A DNA stretch of 64,000 bases from Oreohelix idahoensis. Its lineage: Eukaryota > Mollusca > Gastropoda > Stylommatophora > Oreohelicidae. The position numbers and the translations under genes are program-made. Location: the NCBI GenBank assembly GCA_024509875.1, contig JAMPIV010000305.1, positions 124,001-188,000 of the forward strand, written 5' to 3'. This document shows positions 1 through 10,336 of the stretch, piece after piece (position 1 is the stretch's first letter; each line of letters begins with the position of its first letter). The notes under the pieces were generated by a model, which saw nothing but the letters and a program-made list of their open reading frames with translations, had not been told where the DNA came from and ran no database searches.

Positions 1-1958
1 AAATCATAAAAAACGCTTATTAGGAAAGATAACAATAGATGGGTTTACGGTTGAAAACATAACAGTACCCAGACAGCACATCTTCGAAACAGGAGGTAGA
101 AAATACATATTTTGAACGCAGCCACGTAGCTCTTTTAAATTTGGATATTTGGGTTCCTTAGGGCTTGCTGACAAAGAATATGTAAAACGTTACGCAAATA
201 GTCCAGGAATTAATAAATTATAACCAAAATAAAATAGTGGGGATGCCTGACAACACAACAAAAATCATTTCTGCTCATAAAATTTTTTTTTATAACGTGT
301 TTGAAAAAAAATACTTACGTTACAGAAATAGCCTACCATGTAAACTCCAAATTGATTGGAGCGCAACAAATGAAAGACTAACCACGATTGGTCGGGCTAT
401 AAATACTATCTTTCGTTTGTTAGGGGGAGACGTGAAAAGGTAACATTTTTTCAAACACTTGTCGAAACGTGGCCTCATTGGCTAGACTCGCTGATATACT
501 CACTTAGGAGCGTTAGTTCGAGACCACTAGTGCAAATAAGCTTGATAAAGCAACAGTGCGTTGAAGCCAGCTCATATTTTTTGCTAAATAAAAGCCTGGA
601 ACATAAGCAGATGGGAATTTGTGCCAGAAGTTGTGCCAGAATTCATTGCTAATCAACGTATCTGTGTTTAATTCTATGAATTGTGGTAAGCTTGAACCAT
701 TCAGTATCTTTTAATGAAAATTGAATGTGAATTGTTAATTTATGCCTGTATATATATATGTGTAGTTCAGTGGCAAACGTGAGGTAAAGCCTATAATGCT
801 CCAGCCTGAACAGAGGGTGTCGGAGGAAAGTAAAACGGCATGGAATGGCCAAATAGTACACTGACACCTAGATGATTGACTAGAAAGAAATAATGCTGGA
901 ATTGCAGAGGCGTAGTAACCATTAAGGAGGTTAATGCTGGTATAAAGTACTTCAGAATGAAGCTGACAGTTGGCCTAACGCTCTGAACTCAATGTTTGTG
1001 ATGTATTGTGATCAGTGTAAAAAGAAAATATAAATTAGTTATGAAGTAGAAGGTACATCCTTCTTGATTTCAGGGACCGTGGTCTTGATGGTACTGAGCA
1101 GCACCTGGTCAGAGCTTTGCTGAATCCAGAGTCGGACAGCATACTCCTTGGTCTTTTTAGCTATCAGTGAGGTGTCTCCAGAGCCCAGGGGAGAATTCGA
1201 GCAGAGGAGTCCTTTCCTGCCGCCATCACGCAAGATAAGCTGAATTGGCCAGCTGAGCTCAACTTTATGTCCCCTCATCTTGAAATGACTTTGTAAAAAT
1301 AACATTCAGAGGGGAATTTAATTGTCTTAATATCAGGAACTGAGAACATCTCCAATACTAGTCCCTAAAGACAAACTATTGAAGTCATGATGACAAATAC
1401 CAACAGAGCTTGAACAAAACAAAACCAGTATTACCTCATATTACTACTACACAACTGACACACATAGGATATTTTTAATAATATATGTCACTACAATATT
1501 CATATTGATAAAGTCTGTACATATACTTGTAATTAAAATTGATTGTGATTCCTGGTTCCTTTGTATTTGAATCAGGACACATATACCTTTATGACAAAAA
1601 TGAATACATATTGTTATTTGAAAAGTTATCAGTGACTCCTTAAGATATTCTCATAGAGTGTTATATGTATGTGAGTGTCACAGTGTTGTCAAGAGTAGTG
1701 GATTAAATTAAATTGTTTATCTGTCTGTTGTTGTGATTTACCCTTCATCATACACATACCCTAGACACATAACGTAGTCATCACACTATTCCAGAATAAT
1801 TCTGACTGAGATATATATAGATATGTGGTAGCAAGTAAGGTTATCTATAATACACTACTCTTAATAGATATAGATACCTTCACAGCTGATCTCAGTCAGT
1901 ACACTAAGTCCCCTATAAATATTTATAACATCCCACTTCACCACACCCGTACCAGATT
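1..1958 (+). repeat. Dispersed repeat family A, copy 1 (cut by window edge)
   Basis: This stretch aligns by eye with 33430-34978 (copy 3) and, with many small insertions, with 17170-19602 (copy 2). Shared landmarks are the run around 70-130, the block at 1085-1270 and the CCCTATAAATATTTATAACA block near 1910-1930. No protein was recognised on either strand. The copy starts at the window edge, so roughly 490 bp equivalent to 32939-33430 lie outside. It contains a 388-bp segment (686-1073) that copy 3 lacks exactly. Its right end is replaced by a mariner near 1958. The family could be an amplified non-coding gene or an unclassified mobile element. Confidence 0.8.
686..1073 (+). other. Intron-like segment in family A copy 1
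   Basis: The segment starts GTAAGC after a G (donor-like) and ends in a pyrimidine-rich stretch followed by TTTCAG (acceptor-like). Copy 3 joins the two flanks directly at 34086/34087 with no scar. Copy 2 retains the segment at about 18022-18533. The orientation must be plus, because the minus strand would give CT-AC ends. I infer either a spliced, retroposed origin of copy 3 or gain of an intron-like insertion by the ancestor of copies 1 and 2. No target duplication is visible around it. Confidence 0.5.
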
Positions 1959-2945
1959 TTGTCTTGATCATGTAGCAATTTCTTCGCTGCATGATTCACT
2001 CCTTCATCATCTTCAAACCTTGTCCCACGGCGTGCATCTTTAAGTGGACCAAATAGATGAAAATCAGAGAGTGCCAAATCGGGACTATAGGGTGGATGGG
2101 GTAGTACAGTCCAACCCAATTTGGTGATTGCTTCCCGTGTTGCCAGACTTGTGTGAGGGCGCGCATTGTCGTGAAGGAGAAGCATGTCTGCTGGATTCTT
2201 GTGCGGCCAAACTCTGTGAAAACGTTGATTGAGTTTTTTTCAATGTCTTAATGTAAGCTTGCGAATTGATTGTCTCTCCTCTTGGCATAACGTCCACAAG
2301 AATCACACCTTCAATGTCCCAAAAGACAGTGATCATGACCTTTCCAGCTGAAGGAATTGTCTTTAATTTCTTTCTTCTTGGTAATTGCGGATGATGCCAC
2401 TCCATTGACTGTCTTTTTGTCTCAGGTTCAAAATGATATGCCCAGGTTTCGTCACCTGTAACGATCTTAGCCAAAAAGTTCTCTCCACCAGCATTGAAAC
2501 GCTCCAACAATTCAGAAGAAATTGCTGTCCTTTGCAATCGGTGGTCATTTGTGAGACTTCGAGGAACCCATCTTGCGCAAACCTTAGAAAATCCGAGAGT
2601 TTTTATAACTGCATTTGCACTACCAATGCTGACTGACAGCTGTAAGGCCAATTGTTGAGTAGTGATTCGCCTATCAGTAAGAATAATGCCCTCAGCGCAT
2701 TTCAACATTTCTGCGTTGGTGGCTGTGGCAGGACGTCTACAGCGCGGCCGATCAAGCAGCTCCGTATCTCCACTTCCTGATTCTTTGATTCTCTGAACCC
2801 AGCGACTGACTGTACTCCTGTCGACTGCAAAACTTCCATACACATCATATAGACGCTTGTGAATATTCACAACAGTTTCCTTCTCTGCAACGAGAAATTC
2901 TATCACAATTTGCTGTTTATAACGCAAGTTGCTAACACGATCCAT
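1959..2945 (-). pseudogene. Mariner transposase pseudogene (frameshifted, 3'-truncated)
   Basis: The product would be a DDD-type mariner transposase, which cuts and pastes the element at TA sites. The ATG at 2943-2945 opens a 286-aa frame with an N-terminal helix-turn-helix region (RSTVSRWVQRIKESG) and the first catalytic Asp in VTGDETW. The frame shifts near 2230-2240, at a run of T on the plus strand. The second Asp (HDNARPH) and third (YSPDLALSDFH) are read in another frame down to about 1959. The spacing fits DD34D. The last 30 or so residues are missing. The frameshift and the truncation make it non-functional. It is unlike the mariner at 11.4 kb, so it belongs to a different subfamily. 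Confidence 0.88.
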
Positions 2946-3105
2946 TTCAACGGTTTAGGGCAGCCGTATTATTTGGCCGGTTGCGGTGCAATTTGGTGCA
3001 CACAATTGGCACATGCGATATTTGAAGTGTGCAAAATTTCATGCTTATATCTTCATTCTTAGCTGAGAAAAACGACGTGGTGCATTACTTTCTGAATGCC
3101 CCTCG
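1959..3105 (-). mobile_element. Mariner-type transposon, 3'-truncated
   Basis: Read on the minus strand, the element begins with CGAGGGGCATTCAGAAAGTA next to a TA at 3106-3107, and the transposase start codon lies 160 bp inside. The opposite inverted repeat is absent: homology stops near 1959, where family A sequence takes over within the transposase C-terminus. The element has therefore lost its 3' end and cannot be a complete mobile unit. The family norm is about 1.3 kb with two inverted repeats. Confidence 0.85.
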
Positions 3106-3226
3106 TACATTGGGATCCTCGCTGCAGCTACGTAGTTCGTGTACTGTGGTGATACACAGTGGTTTTTAAAAATAGTTTTGAATAAGTAAAATTGGCTATA
3201 CTATTATAGTTCATATAGTATATATA

Positions 3227-3581
<355 letters not shown>

Positions 3582-3764
3582 CACTACGAACATACGAAGT
3601 GAACCAAGCCATATGACACAAAGTTACGCGGCAGGGCAGGATTATTCACACCAGTGGCAATGCAAATGCTGAATGGTCTTTACCGTGGGTACACAGACCC
3701 GACCTGTTTCTAATAGCCAATCTATTCACCTCTACTACTGGTAACAACCCCTATAATTACTGTT

Positions 3765-4040
3765 GGGAGCCGCGCTAGCGTAGTGGTTACAACACCGCTC
3801 TGGCGACCGGGTGATACAGGATCAAACCCGGGCGACGGCATTTGAGGATTTTTCGTCGACCGGGATTTGGACTGGATTAACTCGAGACCTGGCGAGGACA
3901 TTTGAAGGAGTGTCGTCGACCAGGGACTGGCGGCTCCTGAGCCGACCCAGCTGCAATGGGTACCTCCGAAATCGGCGAGTATTTGCCTGAATGGCGAGGG
4001 ACACCTGTCTCTGTACAAGAAATAAAGGGATACTCACGTA
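3765..4040 (+). repeat. tRNA-derived SINE, family S1
   Basis: The tRNA-like head has an A-box-like TAGCGTAGTGGTTAC (about 3776-3790) and a B-box-like GGATCAAACC (3819-3828), the internal RNA polymerase III promoter expected of a SINE. A central block at 3931-3964 (CGGCTCCTGAGCCGACCCAG and onward) is nearly the same as one in the SINE at 37036-37310. The 3' end is imprecise and no target duplication was found. SINEs depend on LINE enzymes in trans. A functional tRNA gene is excluded because the stem pairing and length do not fit. Confidence 0.75.
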
Positions 4041-4107
4041 AAATCAATGTCAGGTTAGACATAAAATAATAACCTGAGATTTCGCCTCGAGTATTAGCGG
4101 GCGTACG

Positions 4108-4139
<32 letters not shown>
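4108..4139 (+). repeat. Poly-A run
   Basis: A run of 32 A. It may be a retroposon tail, but no clear body ends on it. Confidence 0.9.
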
Positions 4140-4140
<1 letters not shown>

Positions 4141-4141
<1 letters not shown>

Positions 4142-4795
4142 GCTGAAAGTCCCACGAATGTTGCCACAAAATCACACATTAAAGCCCCCGCTGTTGTATT
4201 AATTATAAAACTATTGGGGTATGAATTCTAATGTTAAAGTCCGGGTGTGTAAAATGTTGCTTTTGAAAGCAAGGCAAATTACATACCGGTCCTATGAATG
4301 GGGGAACTGTTGTGGTTGTTGTTTAACTAGGGTTGCTGAGCTTCTCGCTCTTTTGCACCCAATACCAAGTTGAAGACTCCTTGGTATTATCTACACTGTA
4401 GATCTAAGCTTTTCCTGTGGCCTTTCTGCCATTCCGAAATGTGCTGAGTTGAAGTCACGAGCTCCAGTTTCTCCAGCTTGGCTTGCATTTAAAGGATCAT
4501 CACATCTGGTCCCAAGCTAGGAGTAAGAAGCGTGTGGAATACTGTGCATTCCCCGCGGGCTCTCCATCTATGCAGAGATTAAATACTGTGCTCTGGTTCT
4601 GGGCTCTCCCAAGGAATTGTCACGACCTGCACAGTCACTTCTCGGCTCCCCTTGCCTATCACTTGGTCTATAGTGAGATCCTCCTGCGTGCAGTTAACCA
4701 GGTCAATGCCAAAGAATCGCGTCTTGGGCTCAAGTGACTTCTCCAAGCTCATTGTGCACTGCTGGGTTCTCAACAAGTTTCACCACAGGGGGAAT
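4141..4795. other. No recognised feature
   Basis: No gene, clear repeat copy or RNA gene was recognised. The small frames here are short and mutually overlapping. Confidence 0.5.
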
Positions 4796-4799
4796 ACCT

Positions 4800-4945
4800 G
4801 GAAGTGTGTGGATGATTTAAAAAGTCAACGAGGGTGTAATTAGCCTCACAGACAGAGGTTCACTTCCACATATGTATATTTTAGCATTGTGCATAGCTGG
4901 TGGTCACATAAAGAATGAGTCCAGATATGCCTCCATGCATAATGG
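4800..4945 (+). repeat. Dispersed repeat family D, copy 1
   Basis: This matches 15145-15292 in inverted orientation. Both share the segments around TTAGCCTCACAGACAGAGGT and GCATAGCTGGTGGTCA. In the 15-kb copy, the minus frame reads smoothly through LALCIAGGHIK-type residues. That hints at an old coding sequence, perhaps from a retroelement, but no family was recognised. Confidence 0.6.
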
Positions 4946-5099
4946 GGGAATCACCGACCCTGCCCTTGCCAACAACAACTAAAAAGTTCCAGGTCGTTTC
5001 AAGTTCAATTTTGTACTTGACAGAACTATCTCTTTCGACTAACCCGGCGCTTGATGTTTCTTATTTCAATATGTTCATGAATTTATGTTTAATCCAAGT

Positions 5100-5230
5100 A
5101 AGAAAGGCAAAAGCAGCGAGTAAGGGAATTGGACATCCCACCCCATAATGCTGGACCTAGTAAAAATAAGTGTCTAATATTTCACTCCTCTACGGCATTT
5201 TTTACTATAGAGTTAGTTTTACCTTTATCG
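5100..5230 (+). repeat. SINE family S2, 5'-truncated fragment
   Basis: This shares GGACATCCCACC, GCTGGACCTAGTA and ATTTCACTCC with the 3' halves of the SINEs at 14160-14435 and 55121-55378. The tRNA head is missing. Confidence 0.6.
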
Positions 5231-5404
5231 CGGAATTCTTCCACTTTCTCTTTTTTTTTTTTTCTTGCGCCATAAAGATTCTGGAGAAGCACTGCAGTTG
5301 TGCCCAAAGCCAGAAGCTTGCGCTAAAGTGATTTACATGTAGTTGTGGTTTATGTAACAATTATTTTCTACCTCATAAGGTTGCTAACCCATAAATAAAC
5401 CTCC

Positions 5405-5510
5405 GCAGTTTTTACGGCATGCCTGGCAAGACGAAGTGATCTCATTCTTTGCTCCCCTTTGCGGGAGTGGGGATCACACGGGGTGCCTTCCCCAGTTCTT
5501 CCTAATATTC
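5405..5510 (-). repeat. Dispersed repeat family E, degraded copy
   Basis: Read on the minus strand, this resembles 59940-60090 (plus) and 55488-55575 (minus). The shared core reads roughly GGGAGCAAAGAAT, then GCATG, then a CGTAA-like block. The copy is strongly diverged. Confidence 0.45.
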
Positions 5511-5669
5511 TACTTAATTACTGACTTAAATCGCCCGAAGCAGCTTCTGGTTTCTGTGTTCAGTTGTCCATACTTCTCTTTCCTACAAAAATAACAGGTC
5601 TTCTGGCTTCAGATAGTTCTAACTTTGATTTAAGACCAGCTCTATTGGATCATTATACAAAAAGTTACT

Positions 5670-5985
5670 TTCATACATAAATGGGTGCTTTCGTAGAATA
5701 GACGGATTGAAATGGCACGGTAAGATCACTAATGTAGAACTCCTGACAAAGATCAGACACGTGACAACGGAACAAGAGATAAGATAAAGACGATAGCGAT
5801 ACATAGGAAAAACACCAAGGAAACCTGCTGATAGCAAACCAAGGCGGTTCTTGCCCTGGAATCCAAGGGTAAGAGAGGTGGACCTAAAAACACCAGGAGA
5901 AGAGAACTGGGGAGGAAGATGAAAATGCAGAATGCTTGGAACTAGCTGACGGCACGTGACGTAAATCCTAGGCATGTGAGTGTTT
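5670..5985 (+). repeat. LINE 3' coding tail, degraded (plus strand)
   Basis: In interrupted plus frames the sequence reads like the C-terminal tail of a non-LTR retrotransposon reverse transcriptase: a GKTPRKPADSKPRRFLPWNP-like segment followed by a basic REVDLKTPGEENWG-like segment. The same tail recurs at 13.4, 31.2, 36.6/54.5 and 58.0 kb. Frameshifts and stops make it dead. It is 5'-truncated, as is usual for incomplete target-primed reverse transcription. Confidence 0.6.
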
Positions 5986-6238
5986 TTTAAGGTCTATGCT
6001 CACTGTTCAGCGGAAGGGTGTTGATCTGTTGCAGCGTTTGCTTTGTCAAACCCTGATTGATTTCCACCTTCAAATTGTATTCCGCTGATGTGCTTCCCGT
6101 GAAAGCTACACCTAATTACCGTTTCAAGATTTTCTTTTCTGGTCTAAATTTATAGCTTTAGCACTTCTTGGTGCCTCTTTCTAGTTTTACAAATCTAGTC
6201 ATCTTCTCTATTACGACAATGGATTTAATAAACTAAAG

Positions 6239-6363
6239 CAGTGGTTCTCACCGTGGGCCATATTATATTTGTAGTGGACCACAGTAAGATGGTAAAGTAC
6301 CTTTCTTCCAGCTAATAGGGGGACCACAGAGGGAAATGGGCAAATAAATGATGAGAACCCCTG
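6239..6363. mobile_element. Small hAT-type MITE
   Basis: A 125-bp non-coding element with near-perfect inverted ends: CAGTGGTTCTCACC at the left and, as reverse complement, CAGGGGTTCTCATC at the right. This terminal sequence is typical of hAT superfamily non-autonomous elements. The flanking 8 bp are AACTAAAG (6231-6238) and AATTTAAG (6364-6371), an imperfect 8-bp target duplication. Its ends differ from those of the adjacent autonomous hAT (TAGAGATGG), so that element is unlikely to have mobilised it. Confidence 0.75.
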
Positions 6364-6885
6364 AATTTAAGTATCGAAGGAAGTGATTAACCGCTGAACA
6401 AAACATAGATAACTAAAGCCTAAATAATAACAACAACTAAGCGTGCTTCACGGCGGTCTCTGACAAGACAAAGAAAACGTTTAAAACTGCCATTACGCAT
6501 GTCGTTAGATACAATTATTATGAGATTGTGAGCATATGTACTGCGAGGAGATCCTGGAAATGAAGATGGTAAGATAGCAGCTATCTCGACCTACAATGAC
6601 ACCTCTTTTCCGTGCGGCAACATCAATTCACATAGTACAAAATCCACACTATTGCTCAGCTATCAAAGGACTTTGCCGACAGAGCATTAAAAATAAGACT
6701 GCAAATAAGATTCTTCGTCGACTTTTGGAAAAGCTTACCTACTTAAAGAATTGGACTAAAGCGGTTTGATTCTAATAGCTGTTTGGGCTACCTTCCATGG
6801 AATCATCGTAAATCGAGTTCATCTCCAGATTTTGAAAGCATGCTTTACACACTAGAGATGGCTACTGTGTGTATGTTTCGAATCA

Positions 6886-7060
6886 ATGTTTCGATACAGT
6901 ATCGTACCCGAAAGATTCGATACCGAGCCTTCTTGCCGTGTCGATACACTGTCAGTTCCTGACTGTTTTGCAGAGACGCACTGTCTCACGCAGATTCGAC
7001 ACATAGTATGTTTCGTGTATCGAAACTGCAGTTTCAGTTCCCATCTGCCTCGCTGTTTTG
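6886..7060. promoter_or_regulatory. hAT left subterminal motif cluster
   Basis: Several copies of a TCGATACA/TGTCGA-type motif occur in both orientations, including the palindrome CGATACAGTATCG near 6893-6905. A matching cluster lies at 10240-10320 at the other end. These are candidate transposase-binding sites. Confidence 0.6.
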
Positions 7061-7221
7061 CAAAGAGGCACATTGTATCATTGTCTCACCTTCAGGGGCC
7101 TTTGTAAAAATGTGTCAAGCGTGCGGTACATTAGGCGTTCATAATAGTATGGAAAATCAAACAAGTCAAAAAAAATTTTTTTAAATAATTCCTCAGGACT
7201 GAAAGAGGCTTACTACTACTA

Positions 7222-7420
7222 GGTGTCTGCTCGGTTTGAGTTGAATCATTGTCGCTGACTGTACCTATTCTAGTTTTATATAATGTGTCATTATTACTGT
7301 TATTATTTTTTTTTTTTTCACTTTTACTGCAGCTGTCAGCATGTTCCCCTTGCATATCATCATAATGAAAACGACTGTGTAAAATTCTTAACAGTGGTCA
7401 CACGAAATACCATAGATTTG
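7222..7420 (+). repeat. hAT internal direct repeat, left copy
   Basis: This aligns by eye with 9926-10135. Shared pieces include TTGAATCATTGTC, ATTATTACTGTTA, TTCATCATAATGAA-type sequence and GGTCACACGAAA followed by CCATAGATTT. It lies upstream of the transposase gene and could hold its promoter. Confidence 0.75.
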
Positions 7421-7670
7421 TACTAACGAGAATAAGTAAATCTGCATACTAGGGTGTCACGACTCATGTCTCATTGTTTCAGTTAATTTACTTGTAGTCT
7501 GCTGTTTCGAAACAGTTCCATAGTTCTTTTTCATCCATCCAAGCGCTAATTATACGCATGTTACGGTACTCTTGATTCCTGACTTCAGGCGCTCTCGTAA
7601 GAAAACGTGTTTTGTTTATACATAAAATAGTGTTTTAAAACTTGTGTTCAACCTCATTTAATCTTCATTT

Positions 7671-9569
7671 ATGGCGGGGAGAAGCCCTGTTTGGGATTAT
7701 TTTGTAAAGATCAAAGACAACAAAGTAAAATGTAACGTGTGTTCTGGTATTTTATCATTCAAGGGTTCGTCAACTTCAAGTATGACTAGGCACATGAAAT
7801 TTAAACATTCCCTCGTGGATCTATGTAGCAGTCGTATCAAAACACCGCATCTGGCCGAGCAAGAAGTACTAGATGAAGAGATGACCATTTCGGTAGAGAA
7901 TTCGTCAGTTTCGACATTGAAGGCAAGGTGTGGAGAAATAGAAACTTCCCCACTATTCACAGCTCCAAAAGTTAAAAAATCAAATCAATGCAAGGTAACA
8001 GGGTTTTATTCAAGACCAATTACGAATGCCAAGAGAGAGAAATTAGACGACCAGATTTTAAGAATAATCGTGAAGGATCACCTTCCATTCAGTATTGTTG
8101 AAAGTGTTGAGTTTAGGAAATTTATCTCGATTCTAAACCCAAGCTATGAGCCACCAAGTCGAAAGACATTGTCTAACAGCCTCTTATCAAAGTTGTATGA
8201 CATCACGCTGTTAGATGTTCAAAATGATGTGAGTGGTGCGTCATACGTGAGCCTGACCACTGATGGGTGGACATCTTTGAAAAACGAAAATTATTTAGCA
8301 GTAACGGCGCACTTTATAGACAAAAACTGTCATATGAAGTCCTACCTGCTGTCTTGTGTAAAATTTACGGTAAAACACACATCAGAAAACATTGCAGATG
8401 CTCTGAAAACTATTGTGTCGCAGTGGGGGCTGCAAGACAAAATTGTAGCATGCACAACGGACAATGCAGCTAACATGGTAAGAGCTGTAAAATTGTGCCA
8501 GTGGTTGCACATACCATGCTTTGCCCACAGTCTCAACCTTGTTGTTCAAGCAAGCATGGAGACAATTTCACAGACACGAGAAAAAGTTAAAGCTGTTGTC
8601 GAGTTTTTTAAAAGAAGCCCACAAGCTCTCGAAAAGCTTCATAGCATCCAGAAACAGATGGGTTTTCCCAACCTGACGCTGAAACAAGATTGCCCGACCC
8701 GCTGGAACTCAACCTACGAGATGTTTGACAGGGTAAACCATATAAAAGAGCCAATCCAGTCCACGTTAGCAATAGTGAATGCAAACTTAGGATCAAAGCT
8801 GACTTTAGAAGACTGGTATGTAATCGAACAGTCAAAGAAAGTCTTGCAGTGCTTTTATGATACCACCATGGAAATTAGTGGCGAAAAATACGTAACACTG
8901 TCAAAAGTTGCACTGCTAAGCCAAGGATTGCTGAACCACTGCCTCAGTCTCAAAAGCCATAACTATGAGAATGCAACAGTCATTGCTCTAATAGAAATGC
9001 TAACTGAAGAACTAAAAAACAAAATTTATAACAAATATAGTGATCTAGCCATTGTCTGGGAGGCAACATTGGTCGACCCCCGATTCAAAGAGCATGGGTT
9101 TTTCAGAAATGAGCAGCGATTGAAAGAAACTAAAGAAATTCTAATTAACGAGTGTTGTGCCTTACGGAGCCAAGAGGGAACCTCAGTAGCAAACCTTCCT
9201 CAAATAATAGAGCCAAGCGTTGCCACTACTACATCTTGTTCCGTGTGGGACGAGTTCGACAAATCCGTCGGAGACCTGCTAAAACAAAGAGAGGAAAATC
9301 CTAGGGCCGACAGCATTGTAGAAATTGAGAAGTACGCTCAAATGCCACTGCTGCCAAGGTTAGACGATCCGCTTCTTTGGTGGAAGAAGACTGAAGTGAT
9401 CTGTCCACATATTTTTGAAATAATGAAAAAAAGATTGTGCATCGTGGCAACTTCTGTTCCATGTGAACGCATCTTTTCTAAACAAGGTCAGCTAATAAGT
9501 GAACGTCGGACTCGCCTTTCTAGTGGAAAAGTTTCAAAAATGATGTTTTTAAACATCAATTTAAAGTGA
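7671..9569 (+). CDS. hAT-superfamily transposase with BED zinc finger (intact, 632 aa)
   Basis: This enzyme would cut and reinsert the surrounding hAT element in the nucleus. The ATG at 7671 is used because the BED zinc finger follows at once: W8, C21, C24, H41, H46. The RNase H-like catalytic core shows D198 in LTTDGW and D264 in CTTDNAANM, followed by the family's CFAHSLNLV segment. The C-terminus carries the hAT dimerisation region (WWKKTEVICPHIFEIMKK, then SVPCERIFSKQG). The length is normal for ZBED-like hAT transposases, and there are no internal stops. An exapted host ZBED gene is less likely, because the gene sits inside a complete element with terminal repeats and a target duplication. 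Confidence 0.93.
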   Translation: MAGRSPVWDYFVKIKDNKVKCNVCSGILSFKGSSTSSMTRHMKFKHSLVDLCSSRIKTPHLAEQEVLDEEMTISVENSSVSTLKARCGEIETSPLFTAPKVKKSNQCKVTGFYSRPITNAKREKLDDQILRIIVKDHLPFSIVESVEFRKFISILNPSYEPPSRKTLSNSLLSKLYDITLLDVQNDVSGASYVSLTTDGWTSLKNENYLAVTAHFIDKNCHMKSYLLSCVKFTVKHTSENIADALKTIVSQWGLQDKIVACTTDNAANMVRAVKLCQWLHIPCFAHSLNLVVQASMETISQTREKVKAVVEFFKRSPQALEKLHSIQKQMGFPNLTLKQDCPTRWNSTYEMFDRVNHIKEPIQSTLAIVNANLGSKLTLEDWYVIEQSKKVLQCFYDTTMEISGEKYVTLSKVALLSQGLLNHCLSLKSHNYENATVIALIEMLTEELKNKIYNKYSDLAIVWEATLVDPRFKEHGFFRNEQRLKETKEILINECCALRSQEGTSVANLPQIIEPSVATTTSCSVWDEFDKSVGDLLKQREENPRADSIVEIEKYAQMPLLPRLDDPLLWWKKTEVICPHIFEIMKKRLCIVATSVPCERIFSKQGQLISERRTRLSSGKVSKMMFLNINLK

Positions 9570-9925
9570 AAATTAATATTGAAGTGGTTGCTTCAGATCA
9601 TTGATTTCTTTTATATGGTAATGTAACGCTTATGTTTTACGTTTATAAGTTTAGGTAGTTTTTTTTTTGTTATTTTTACTTACAACTTTACCGTTGCAGT
9701 GAGAAGATAAAAGACTTTTCCTGAACATTCAAAGATAGTATGTAATATCAAACATGTCATATTTTTCAGGGATGACTTGATTTTACAAGTGATATTATTT
9801 TTGCTGATAAATTATAGACACTGGAAATTGTGTCAGTGCTGCAGTTGTCAATGTTTTAGGCACTATGTTGAAAGTGTCCGTGTGTTCGTATAAATGTAAT
9901 GGACACTTTATTAGCTCTGCTGATA

Positions 9926-10135
9926 TCTGTGTACTCGGTGTAGATTTGAATCATTGTCTACCAAAACTAGCTTACTCTAGTTTGATATTATGTGTTATTA
10001 TTACTGTTAATATCATTGTTGTTTTTTATTATTTTCACATATACTTCAGCTATCATCATATCTCCGTTTTATTTCATCATAATGAAGACTTGTGTAAAAA
10101 TATTGAATTATGGTCACACGAAACGCCATAGATTT
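9926..10135 (+). repeat. hAT internal direct repeat, right copy
   Basis: This is the partner of 7222-7420, downstream of the transposase stop. It is diverged from the left copy (many substitutions and small indels), so the duplication is much older than the insertion at this site. Confidence 0.75.
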
Positions 10136-10336
10136 TCACACACCCAGTACCGCGCAAAAAAAAAAAACAGAGACATCGTCTCACACAGTTCATGACTGTC
10201 TATTAGAGACTTCTTTCTACCCGATACGGGCAAAATGTGCCGGTGTGTCGACACACTGTTTCGACACAGTTTAAATCATTGCGTCGAAAGTATCGACACA
10301 GTGAAGTGTGTCGATTTGCCCATCTCTATTACACAC

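Larger units (their letters stand above)
6853..10328 (+). mobile_element. Complete hAT-superfamily DNA transposon
   Basis: The element is 3476 bp and is flanked by a perfect 8-bp target duplication TTACACAC (6845-6852 and 10329-10336), the hallmark hAT duplication length. Both ends begin TAGAGATGG when read inward. Subterminal regions hold repeated palindromic motifs such as CGATACAGTATCG and TGTCGATACACTG on the left and GTGTCGACACAC and TATCGACACAGTG on the right; motifs of this kind bind transposase in hAT elements. One intact transposase gene lies inside, between two internal direct repeats. All parts of an autonomous element appear to be present. Confidence 0.93.

Noticed and set aside
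1959..3105. Domesticated SETMAR-like host gene
   Set aside because: The transposase is frameshifted and truncated with no fused host domain.
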